From NCBI RefSeq assembly GCF_905404315.1, contig NC_066283.1:1178001-1242000 (forward strand): a stretch of DNA of 64,000 bases, in the 5' to 3' direction. Below the pieces are notes generated by a model. It searched no databases. It was given only the letters and a program-made list of their open reading frames with translations, and had not been told where the DNA came from. This DNA is from Leptidea sinapis. Taxonomy: Eukaryota; Arthropoda; Insecta; Lepidoptera; Pieridae. Below are positions 22,198 through 33,022 of the stretch, in pieces. Position 1 is the first letter of the stretch. The number at the start of each line of letters is the position of its first letter. A program made the position numbers and the translations under genes.

Positions 22198-22535
22198 AGA
22201 GGCATTAAGTTTCTCAAAATTGATTCCTTTAGAATTCTTTTTGATGTCATTTCTAATTTACTAGACACTACTACCGCTTCGGAAACAAATGGCGCTCTGA
22301 GAGAGAAGAATCGGCGCAAGAAACTCTCCCAGCATTTTTTGTTGCGCTTTTTAATCAATTATACAATATTGTATTGCTATTACTATAAAATAATCATAAT
22401 CTAGTCCCAGACTGTCCGATCACTTAGATATTCAGCTGTGGAATAGTAGAGTTTACGACTGAGCCATTTTTAATAAAATATTTAAATTTATTTATAGATA
22501 ATGCCTGAACAGTGGCTGGGACTTTATTATAAAAT
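22198..22535 (-). mobile_element. LINE 3' end, family C (copy 5)
   Basis: Reverse copy from TTTCTCAAAATTGATTCC to GGCTGGGACTTTATTATAAA; includes the RT C-terminal codons on the - strand. Confidence 0.65.
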
Positions 22536-22838
22536 GTTGCGTGTGACAAAAATATAGTATAACTAGTTAATAAGTAATGAAATTAATTACATGGCATATT
22601 TATAGCTTACAGCGATAATCTTCAAATATTTTATATATCTTATAGTAGTATTCTTTTAACTATGAAGAACATGTAAACATGTGCCAAATTGTACATGTTG
22701 TACTAAGCAACGAGGATGTAAATACTACGTAATAAGAAGCGGGATTGCCTGAGTAAAAATTGAAATTTAGTTTAGTATGAAACGTGCCGTAAATTGACAT
22801 AAGTTTGAAATAGTATAGTAATTACAGTATGGCGACGT

Positions 22839-23230
22839 CCACTGACCTCTACTATATACCACTGGACTGGCGGCTGTAAAAATGCTTTTGTGCCTGTTTG
22901 ATATTCGCCATTTTGGCGCTATTGGCTATGTAGTGATAGTCTGTGGTACTTAAACTAGTGATGACAACATTGATAGTGGGAAACTATTTATAAAAAAAAT
23001 GTCTACTTTATTAAGTTGATTCTCGATGTATAAATAAAACGGAAAACGAAGGAAATTAATTCAAAATGTAAAAATACTTCAGAGTATTGTACGTTCCTTC
23101 GCAGTCGTTTGTGTTATACGTTAAAATTAGTTCTCTGGACGCTCGCGAGTGACGCTTCAAATAGGCACAAAAAGTTTGCTGTCAGACATATAGAACAGCC
23201 TGTCCAGTGGTATTTATACAGATCAGTCGA
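22839..23230. mobile_element. hAT-like MITE (copy 1 of pair with 50933-51334)
   Basis: About 390 bp closely matching 50933-51334 along its full length. Ends CCACTGACCTC and CCAGTGGTATTTATACAG... are inverted. The flanking 8-mers here (GGCGACGT and GACAACGT) match at 6 of 8 positions. Confidence 0.65.
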
Positions 23231-23295
23231 GACAACGTATAATTTGGCTTACACGGTTGATATACTTACCCTTAGATACTCGAACAGTTGCTTAG

Positions 23296-23489
23296 CGGCC
23301 GTTTTCAATAACGTATCTCTAGTTACGGATACATTGCTATCATCGTTTAATGATAAGATCTTATCTATCCATAGTTATGTCCAATGCTATCTGTCGATAG
23401 GTTATTGAAATGTAAGTAAGCGTAATAGGATAAATTTATCTAACTCTAGTAAGTTAAACTAACGATAGATAGGTTATTGAAAAAGGCCG
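23296..23489. mobile_element. MITE (family CGGCCGTTTTCAATAAC), uninterrupted
   Basis: 194 bp with ends CGGCCGTTTTCAATAACG and GGTTATTGAAAAAGGCCG. It aligns with the outer halves of 11335-11855 and lacks the nested MITE, so it stands as the empty-site relative. Confidence 0.65.
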
Positions 23490-24912
23490 TAAAACGATTT
23501 GGATTTCGGATCTTTACATTACTTTACTTTTGGCATTCTTTTACAATATTATAGCCGTCATCTGTCAATCTATCAATGACTGCACGTTTCATACAATCGA
23601 GTGAATCGCTTTTTTCTTAGAAAGTTTCGCTAGGAGGGTACTGAGTTCATGTTTTAGTATGAGCCAGTATAACCCGCCCGTTAAGACACGGACGGAAGTC
23701 GGAACCTTGTCATAGTCAACAAGCGAACGACATATTTTGATGGTAATATTAGAAGTGTCTGGCTGTACCTGTCGCAATTATAACGTCGCTGCATCGTTCT
23801 TATTACGCCTTGAAAATAGCGAACTCTTAGCTTAAAATATTATCAAAAAAAATATTAGAAAAACAGATTTTACAGGTACGTGTAAATCCACAGTAGCCAA
23901 CAGCGATGGTTTACGATATGTTGTGAACGTTACCTGACCAATGAACAGTGAGCACTCACTTACCCGCGGCTGATACTATGAATGCTACTGCATTATATTA
24001 GGTCGATGGTCACAGGTGGCGGCTATATACTTAAATAAAACAAATTTTAATTTTAGAATACGGTCCTATACAGGTACTAAGTTTCATAAAAGTTAATAAA
24101 TCGCACGCTGGACGCAGCTTTCGAATAGCGTGCTATCGATACGTACGTGTGCGTACGGCGTGTACGAATACACACATGGACACACGTCTTGATTCAAACG
24201 AGGCGTGTTAATTAATTAATTAAAACGAGGCATATATCTATCTTAATTCACTAGGTGCCTGATTTATTTAAAAAAAAAGGAATTACCATGCCTTGTACAG
24301 ATCTTGAACTGTGAGTGATAATAATTTCAGACATATTCACCTAACTTATCACCACAGATTATAAACGGAACAATTATTTTTGACTTATGCGCATTTAAAA
24401 ATTGAAGTAGAACAATCTTTAGCCAAGTTGTCCACTGCGGTGACCGTCGCGTTGATCGCCTAGTTGACAACTCGCTGATACTGAATCGATAGTTCTATCT
24501 GGAAGGGTATTCGATTGGCGTTGAATCGGTGTAATGTGCGAAGACCTTTACGCAAAAGATAAGGTTTTAGCTAGTAAATAATAGAGATAACTGAAATAGC
24601 TACGTAGATATAAATTTGTGTTGTAATTATCATGACAACAGCGCACTGGCCAGTGTGAAACCTACTTAATTTTTTGTTGTTGTAAGTATATTTGTGATTT
24701 TATAATTAAGTTTTAGATTTTAGAAATGTTTGTCTTGTATTTGAACTTTACCAAAAAAATATGTGACATTACGGTAGCAAAATTTAAGAACGATCTTGTC
24801 AATAAGTATATGATTTTTACAATTGGCAAATCTTAATAAGCTTAACTCAAATTCAATCAACGTAGAGCCGTTGATGATATTTAGCGTAAATAATATGTGT
24901 GCTTCTAAAACA
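23490..24912. other. Intergenic spacer, unassigned
   Basis: No gene or delimited repeat recognised on either strand. Confidence 0.35.
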
Positions 24913-24914
24913 GG

Positions 24915-25157
24915 ATTTTCAGCTGATGGTTATTGATACGCCCTATCCATTATAATGCAGTGCCGTTCAGGATTCTTGAAAAACCCAAAAGTTCTGAGCA
25001 ACACCACAATTGCGCTCGTCACCTTGAGACATAAAACGTTAAGTCTCATTTGCCCAGTAATTTCACTAGCTACGGCACCCTTCAGACTGAAACACAGTAA
25101 TGTTTACAGATTACATAATCTAGCCGGCTTCCTGTGCAAAGGAGCCTCCCACTGAAC
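24915..25157 (-). repeat. Interspersed repeat family A (copy 7)
   Basis: Reverse orientation, TTCAGCTGATGGTTATTGAT to GGAGCCTCCCACTG, with about 40 bp missing around the TTACTGCTTCACGGCAG block. Confidence 0.6.
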
Positions 25158-28105
25158 TTAATTATATAAAATTGTATGCGTTATTGATTCGTATAAATGA
25201 AATGTAAAATATCTCGTGAAGACTCATCGAAACTTTATGAATGGGTCTTAAAGTCTCGTATAGACTTGAGGTGCGCTGAGAGCGGCTCGGCTGTGTTGAA
25301 TTATTTACATTATCTAGTCAACGTTTCTTTGTCAAATTCACGAGTAATACATATATGTCGCAGGTATATTGTCGATGCCGTGATATTACAATTGGACGTT
25401 ATTCCAGAAAATGGTTCCAAACCACAATCATGTCGAAATTGAGTTAAGAACACAAAACTGGTCACGTGATTCATATGATATAAAAATGACAGCCCTACTG
25501 TCACTCTTTAAATGACATCATGACTTAGTAGCCCAACCCACATGCATGGAATATACTAATATTAATTATTAAACTTTAAACCGAATTCCTTAAAATGTGA
25601 TGTTTGTGGATTGGAACGTTTTTCAGGAACCACGTCCAATTTCACTAGTGATATTATAATAAAACGGTAGATTGTCAATCGACTTCATTTCAAAAAAAAT
25701 TTAAAAGCCTGGTTTAAGTGACATTATAATTTCACGGTTACACTACAGTGATATTGAAAGGCAATGATATTTTGACAATTTTATTGGTCGTTAGTTTATG
25801 AGGCCGTGTCTGATTGGTCTGTTTCTTATATTGGTATACTAGTTATTATTTTTTAGTTATACATTACTGTAATCAACTAAATGTTATCTAAGTGAATCGG
25901 CCTTTGTTCACTAATACGTCCCAAACTGTTTATCGCAGCGCAGGAGCCGAGCGTAGCGTGCCGCGGCAGAGGAAGGCGAGTGCCAAAACCGAATCGGCCC
26001 TTGTTCACTACTATTTCAACAATATTTATTGATTGAAAATTGTTTGCACGCCGCAATGTCTATTATTATTATTATTTTGCAAATTGGGTATGAAAAAAAA
26101 TTGGCCAATCAGAACCCTCGACGTCTCACACTACTAACTTCATTTATATTATACCTAGATTTATTATAATATTACTATAGTGTACTCGTGACATTACAAC
26201 GCCATGTAATCCCAGTTCGATACATAACATAAAAAGGTGAAAGAAAGCTAATGAACAAAACAGAAATATAGCTTGTATTTTATTCATAAGTCTTTCTGAT
26301 ACATTATTATTTGCTTCCTTTCAATTATTTTTAGTGAAAAATATTCAAACACTCATTCTTATATTTATCATAATTCTTGAGATAAATATTAATATTGATT
26401 ATTGACTCGGAAACTTAAGTTTGATATTTTTTATTATTGAAACTATAATTGTCTTAAATAAAACATGCATTACCTAGAAATTACTTTGAAAATGAATTAG
26501 GTATTTTCTTTTCTTATGTACGAAACTCACGACCCGACGAAAGCAGTTATGCCAAAACAATGATTGAAGTTTTATTTTAGATGTAATTAAAGAAATATTT
26601 AATGTTTTCTTTACGGCAGTTCTTTATTTTATTATTATATATATTGAAAAATATCTGCCATTGGAAACATTAAAATTAATTAATATGTTTTATATTATAT
26701 TTTCGTATGCGCTGAGATTATTTTGATAATAAATTGTAAATTGAACTGTGTAAGTAGGTATTTGGTACAATATTGCATTTAATTTGTTAATTATTATATT
26801 TACGTAGATATTATTGTGATATTTATTATCATGCTGTATATTAGTAGGGCAGTAAATAATTTATTAGTAAAAATTCCATGATAAATAAGTCACATGAAGT
26901 CACTGAAACATGGTTGTAACTTCGGGACAAAGAGTAGGTACCATCAATAGCCATGATCGCTGTCAACGCACTCACGCTCTCGCTAATGGCGATAACGTGG
27001 TGACGCGCCGGCTTACTGACATACTTACATCATATATATATAGGTATGTTTATTAGGTTATTCGACAGTTTTGTTTGAAAATACTGTTTAGAACATAGAC
27101 ATTTAATATACTAGTTTATAGTCGACCTGAGTACCCTGTATCAAAAATGTTGATTTGTCGAAGTGTGTGTGTTAGCTAGTGGTCTAATATTCAAAATACT
27201 TTGGAGCTAATGTAAAGCTAGGCTGTCTCACGTATTCACGACTTACCTTCTTATTTTATTTTTTTACTTGTCAATCACAATACAGGTTACAGTAACAATC
27301 GATTCTCTTTTCTTTTCTGGCTGTATCTCCGTTCGAGATTTCCTTCTATGTCCACGAACTTGCTATTCGATACGTGGTAGCGCGAGGTATATGTTTTGAT
27401 ATTGAGGAATAATATATATTTAAGAAGTTTGTGTCATTTATATTATAATAAATTTGTAGATATATTTTTGCTTCGATGTATATTTTAGGAATTCCCTATT
27501 ACATTAGTGTTTATACAATATAGAATTTATTCGTTTCTAAGTAATTTTAGTGTTTAAATATTAATAAAATAAATATTTTACAATGTGTTTAATGTATTAT
27601 TTATTCTGCACTCATATTCAAGATATAAACACACGTGACCTTCCGATCAATTCAAGTGTATTTTCTAAGCATTCTTAATATAACTGTATAATATTTTTTT
27701 TAAATGCTATCAAAAAGAATTTTATATTACCATTTGTATTGTTTAAACTTTAACTTCCTTTATGAGAACCAATGTCGACAAAGCTCACACATTTGCCAAT
27801 TAAAATTATTTGTTTTACAAAGAAAACAATGATACACTTATTATAATTGTTGACCGATGCTACTCTTCAAGAGTTTTCTTTTCTGCCGATAGAAGTGAAA
27901 AACTTAGAACTTTTAGCATTAAAATATGAAATTTCAAAACAAATAAAATATTTATTTCGATTTCTTTTTCATAATATATTAATCAAATAAAAACACTATT
28001 TCAACAATGCACAGCATATAATACACATTGAACTTTTCACTAAATCCATTCAATTTCACGTATAAGATATTAGTCCAGTCATTTAAGCTTAAATTAGGTA
28101 AGAAT
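25158..28105. other. AT-rich intergenic spacer
   Basis: No gene recognised. 25893-26015 has a 20-bp near-identical direct repeat (GAATCGGCC...TTGTTCACTA) about 100 bp apart around a GC-rich patch; 26060-26080 is an ATT microsatellite. The rest is unassigned. Confidence 0.35.
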
Positions 28106-28407
28106 CTCGGAATTCGAGATACCCAGCTGTAAGTACTTGTATATTGACACCCTAAAATTTGTCTCAAAATCTACATAATATGGTAGGGTGTACGCAACTA
28201 TTAAATTTCAAGGTCAAAGGTCACAAAAATCGGTTTTTTGCGCTTTTGTAAATATCTCATTTCCTATGGGTTTTTTGCTATTTGTATTTATGATCAATAT
28301 TGTAGAATACAAAATTCTCTACAAATTTTGTATGAAAAATTTTTTTATACGATGAACCGTTTTCGAGAAAGAGGGCGGAGAGCGCGCGGTCACAGCATCA
28401 CTTCAGG
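28106..28407 (+). repeat. Left long inverted repeat (about 300 bp)
   Basis: Reverse-complement match to 32230-32557 along nearly its whole length (shared CTCGGAATTCGAGATACCCA end, GTAGGGTGTACGCAACTATT, AAATTTCAAGGTCA, ACCGTTTTCGAGAAAG and GTCACAGCATCACTTCAG). It looks like one terminus of a long-TIR DNA transposon. No superfamily could be assigned. Confidence 0.7.
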
Positions 28408-28984
28408 TCAACCGGTGCATCCGGTCGAAAACGCGCCATATATAGTTGATGAACTATTGATAAATCAATGATTATAAATATTTGACAATTTTTATTAAGG
28501 CGCTATAGGACTATAAATATTAGACTATAATATTATTAAAAGTAACATTTTTGAAAATCTAGTTCCAATTTTTTGACAATAGGCTTTTATATATGAATTG
28601 TTTTATATTATCATAAAACTATGATTTCTATAAATACAAAACTTATTTTACTCGATAGTTTATTAGTATTTATAAATATTCATCGTGGGTTTTATCGATT
28701 CGCTTTGTGAATTATTTTATATTAATTTTTTTCGTAATAAACCAAACGCGACGCCTTGGTTGCATGCTCGCTCATGCCAGCAGTACGCCCGTGACCACTG
28801 TCAAGGACGGTACTGTGTTCGTTTCTCTCGGGCTCGCATTACGTAAGATTTTAGCAAACAAGTACAAATCGGGAATCATAGTAAAAAATGACGATGATGC
28901 GACAGCATATTTGTTTCCATATATAAGTAAATGGAAGTCGAAAAGTACTAAAATAAAATGTACGTAATATTATTATTTAAAAAA
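28408..28984. other. Interior of inverted-repeat block, left part
   Basis: Holds an 86-codon open frame (28707-28967, +) with no recognisable motif; coding status unsupported. Confidence 0.3.
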
Positions 28985-29462
28985 TTATCCCAAATTCGTT
29001 CTCTGCACCCTCGAGAACCTCGGATACGATACCCATATTGTTGAAATCATAATTTTGCGCAGCGGCATTCTTGGTTTTCAAAAATGATCCCAAATTCGTT
29101 CTCTGCACGCTTGAGAACCTCGGATACGATACCCATATTGTTGAAATCATAATTTTGCGCAGCGGCCATCTTAGATTTCAAAAATGATCCCAAATTCGTT
29201 CTCTGCACCCTCGAGAACCTCGGATACGATACCAATATTGTTCAAATCATAATTTTTCGCGGCGGCCATTTTGGATTTCAAAAATGATCCCAATTTAGGT
29301 CTCTGCACCTTCGAGAACCTCGGATACGATACCCATATTGTTGAAAAAATAATTTTGCGTGGCGGCCATCTTGGATTTCAAAAATGATCCCAAATTCGTT
29401 CTCTGCAGCCTCGAGAATCTCGGATACGATATCCATAATGTTGAAATCATAATTTTGCGCGT
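28985..29462 (+). repeat. Tandem array, 100-bp unit, about 4.8 copies
   Basis: The word CAAATTCGTT (CAATTTAGGT in one unit) recurs at 28991, 29091, 29191, 29291 and 29391, exactly every 100 bp. Units differ by a few substitutions. Each has CTCTGCA, GAGAACCTCGGATACGATA and TTGAAATCATAATTTTGCG blocks. Open frames across it are by-products of the repeat. Confidence 0.85.
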
Positions 29463-29710
29463 AATATAACATTTCTCTCATAAGCCGATAAAAAAGATTT
29501 CCTTCAAAAATGCATAAAAAATATCACTGTAATTCCATACTCTAGCGCAACTGTTTTAAAAAATTATACGCGGTCCTTAGGGGTCGGCGGTCGTTGAACC
29601 GCATCGCTCGGTTCGTTCTCAGCCATGCCCGACGCCCGTGTCCATGCGTACCTATTACGTCTAGCGATTTTTACCTAGTGCTGGGAAAACCTCGCCTTAA
29701 CTATTAGGGG

Positions 29711-32040
29711 AGGTACGTACAAAATGACATATAGTTTAGGTTTTGGGTCATAACTCTTTAATGGTAAATCACAGCGCATTCACATTGCACACCAGTAATC
29801 TTAGGTTACATATCTTTGAATTATAATAGATACTTAAAAGATAAACAAACTAGAAAAAATAATAAGTAATTTAAAATTTAACTGAGATCAACGAAATCCA
29901 TTTTGTCCATATGCTATGGACAAAATGACATACCACATACGGACTAAATGATATACACGGCAAAAGTTATAAAATTAAAGACAAAGCTCGCAAATGAACC
30001 GCTTGGTTCGTTTAGAAACATTCGCGCAAGAAGCGTGTGCCCAATGTGAACATTTTAAACACCGCAACCAGTCTTCTCCAGGTTTTGATCGCGAATAAAG
30101 ATCGTTGCAATAAATACATGCGCAATCCTCTTCGTCATCTTGAGCGTAGTTTGGCAAATTTTCTTCTTCGCTGTCTTCTTGGAATATGGTTTTGGTAACC
30201 ATTCGTCTCTTCTTCTCTGAAGGAGCTTTAGGCTCATTTTTTGCCTTAATTTCTTTCATATTTGGAGTTGAAGTCAAAACTAAAGAGGTTTGTTTCTTGC
30301 GCTTACGTTTGCCTTGGCCACTTACGTAATGTCCTTTTGGGACACGAGATGTAACTTCAATAGGCACTGCTAACGTATAGGATGAGGGATGTTTAGTCAT
30401 TACATATAGATGGGCGACTTTGATTTGCAGCAGGTAAAATAAGGTCTTGACTAGTGTTTGCCGTTGAATTGTCTGCTGGTTCAGTAGAGTCGGTTGTTTG
30501 ACCTGTTGTGTCATTATTGTTAGGTGTTACGGCGCGGATTATTTGTTGCTGAGTTTCAGAAGCTTGGAGATCGTTCGTTCCGGGAAGTGACATAAAATCG
30601 TCTAGCTGTTGTGTGGAGGGTCCTGCTATGGGAACTGGAATAGGACCTATTCGCTGATGATATTGCATATTGGAGGTGTCTTCCAGTGGTATGTTTGTAG
30701 TCTCTGCAGGTTTGTACATATAATCGGGAAATATTTAAGGGTTTAGAGGCCAAATCCTAGTGCTTTTGAATCCCTTACAACCATTTTGCACTGTAGCTGC
30801 CTTATTATAAGCTTCTTTGAACAGGCCAGCAATTTGAAACTGTGTAACAACACGTCCTGGGTGTTGTTTAAGCCATTTGGATGTCTCTTGGTTGAAATAT
30901 GTCTTCAAAGGCGCAAAAAATGAGACATCCAAAGGCTGGAGACGAGTGCAATGTGGAGGTAGACACAGAATAATAATGCCGTTTTGTTTGGCATATTCTA
31001 AAGTTTCAAGCCCTTTGTGGCTTGCATGCCCGTCGACAATCAATATAACTTTATCGTCAATCGATGATTTAACAAAACTTTGAAAGTGTTTGAGCCATTT
31101 CAGAAATAAATCCGTTGTCATCCATCCTGATGGTTGAGCTACACCTAAAGTGCCAGGAGGTGCTTCATCGACCAATTCATTTTTCATATTTTTCCTAGAA
31201 AATATCATCATCGGCGGAACAAAGGTACCAATTGCACTAACACAACAGTGGTGTTAGTTCCACGTTCTGCGCCAGTTATTACGCCAACTTGCTTCCTACC
31301 AGTAGTAGCCAATATCTTCTGGGGTTTTTGTACAGTAGACAGGCTTGATTCGTCAGCATTATAAATTCTGTGTGGCCCAATGTTCTCAGATTCCAGCAGA
31401 TGTCCGTAAATCTCAAAAAACTTATTGACTTGAGGTCGATTAAAAGCCTGAGCATGAGCAGCTGAAGTAGCTTCTGGTTTGCGTAAAGAAATATCTTTAT
31501 TTCGTCTCAAAAACCCTTCTAACCATTCTTGTCCAGCTATTTGTTGTTGCGGGATAAATTTGTGTGCAAAACCGTCATTTTCAGCCAACTCAAAAGCTAA
31601 TTCTTGAACAGACGTTCGCGTCAGTCCAAACAAACGAGATTCAAGTAATTTTAAATGCTCAACTAATTTTCTTTCCACATCAGGTGGAAAAGTAGCTTTC
31701 CAACATCCTAGACCCTTTGCAGAGGACTCCAAAGTTTTGTTACTATCCAAAGCATGTCTTTTTAGAGTTGCTTGTGGTACTCCAAATGTCTTCGACGCTA
31801 AAAGCCAGCCCATTTTGTTACTGCGAACTGCTTCCATAGCTTTACGCATTGATTCCTCACTCCAGGATTGACGATCAGTCGTCCGCTTATAATTACGCGG
31901 CATTATCTGTAAAGAAATTAACCGCTGATTAACGAGAAACAGATATGGAGTACCTACAATTAACTCATTGAGTTCTTATGGACAAAACGACATACCTATG
32001 TCATTATGTCCGTTACATATGTATGTCATTTTGTCCATAA
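29711..32040 (-). mobile_element. pogo-like DNA transposon, inactivated
   Basis: Encloses the broken transposase at 31903-29975. Both flanks carry several copies of a GACAAAATGACATA-like word: left at about 29719, 29910 and 29942, right (inverted) at about 31980, 32000 and 32025. These look like terminal and subterminal transposase-binding repeats. The exact termini and TA target duplication are not settled. Confidence 0.6.
29975..31903 (-). pseudogene. pogo/Tigger-type DDE transposase with C-terminal PHD-like finger (broken)
   Basis: Starts at ATG 31903 (MPRNYKRTTDRQSW). Order: psq-type helix-turn-helix (to about residue 60), CENP-B-like DNA-binding region (WLEGFLRRNKDISLRKPEAT), and a DDE core with YNADESSL, LIVDGHASHKGLET and PPHCTRLQPLDVSFFAPLK as the three acidic positions. 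A Pro/Thr-rich linker and a Cys/His finger (CIYCNDLY, CLKCSHWAHASCA, ICELC) follow. Lesions: a frameshift near 31250 (after NTTVV), an in-frame TAA at 30737-30735, and a frameshift near 30410. The combination of psq HTH, DDE_1 core and PHD-like tail is typical of insect pogo-superfamily transposases. It is not active as written. Confidence 0.85.
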
Positions 32041-32103
32041 AACGTTATAAAAATTCAACAATAAATTCAAAATGATTATTATTTACGGAAAAAACTATTA
32101 GAA

Positions 32104-32229
32104 GGCAACAATGAGCTTCCTTGTGCGGTGTTTCCGGGACGATACGACATGGGTACCTTCAAGAAAAGCGCGTACACCTTCCTTAAAGGCCGGCAACGCT
32201 CTTGTGATTCCTCTGGTGTTGCAGGAGAT
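32104..32229 (+). mobile_element. LINE fragment, family B
   Basis: Internal piece of the family B tail (GAGCTTCCTTGTGCGGTG to CTCTGGTGTTGCAGGAG), cut off exactly where the right inverted repeat begins. Confidence 0.6.
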
Positions 32230-32557
32230 CTGAAGTGATGCTGTGACCGCGCTCTCTCCGCCCCCTTTCTCGAAAACGGTTCACCGTATAAAAAAATTTT
32301 TAAACAAAATTTGTAGAGAATTTTGTATTCTACAATATCGATAATAAATACAAATAACAAAAAACCCATAAGATATGAGATATTTACAAAAAAATCGCAA
32401 TAAACCGATTTTTGTGACCATTGACCTTGAAATTTAATAGTTGCGTACACCCTACCATATTATGTAGATTTTTGAGACAACTTTTAGGGTGTTAATATAC
32501 AAGTATTTACAGACTTACGGAATTCGAGATACCCAGCTGGGTATCTCGAATTCCGAG
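32230..32557 (-). repeat. Right long inverted repeat, ending in a perfect 38-bp palindrome
   Basis: Inverted partner of 28106-28407. Its outer end (32519-32556) is a perfect palindrome of two 19-bp arms centred on CAGCTG; the left copy has just one arm plus the CAGCTG. Confidence 0.7.
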
Positions 32558-32711
32558 GTGAAGTTACTATAATGACTGGACTATGTTGCACAATACGACA
32601 GCTGTATAACTACAGATATACTGCTGAGAGTCGACAGATAGACTAAGGTGACATTTCGGTGACGCGAACTTACTAGATTTTAAGCATCGAATTGTCTAAC
32701 TATATATTATT

Positions 32712-32717
32712 TTTATT
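32712..32717 (-). terminator. Candidate poly(A) signal for MED25
   Basis: AATAAA on the - strand about 215 bases past the MED25 stop codon. Position is plausible; nothing else confirms it. Confidence 0.35.
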
Positions 32718-32929
32718 TAACGCTAACACCAGTCATGAGTACCAATAGACATACCAAAAAGTACCCAAAGCGGCTAAAGAAGTTTTCAATTTAAAAATAA
32801 CATAAGTTGTAGGTAACCTATTACTAGTAGTATAAAATACCTTTGTTCGCAATAAAACCCGGTATAATAGTAAACTCATTTAATTCTTAATGATTCAATT
32901 AATTACAATGTCAAATGGTCTGTGGTCGT

Positions 32930-33022
32930 CTACATAAAATCGTTGTAAGTGTCGTCGAACTGCTGCGCCTGCGTCGCTGGCCGCACGCCGCCCCCGCTCG
33001 CTCTGTACGTTGCTAGGGGTTG
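32930..33022 (-). CDS. MED25: MED25 terminal exon (acidic tail and stop)
   Basis: Acceptor GTATTTTTGTAACTAG|CAA with a good pyrimidine tract; 30 codons then TAG at 32932-32930. Encodes QPLATYRASGGGVRPATQAQ, then QFDDTYNDFM. It joins in phase 0 to HLLQQ of the previous exon, 8.9 kb away. The short acidic/aromatic end recalls the EDDILMDLI end of vertebrate MED25. It was found by reading, because the frame is too short for an ORF scan. Confidence 0.8.
   Translation of the reverse strand, partial: QPLATYRASGGGVRPATQAQQFDDTYNDFM

Noticed and set aside
28707..28967. 86-codon open frame (+) inside the inverted-repeat block
   Set aside because: No known motif and no homology that can be recognised; kept as unassigned interior rather than called a gene.
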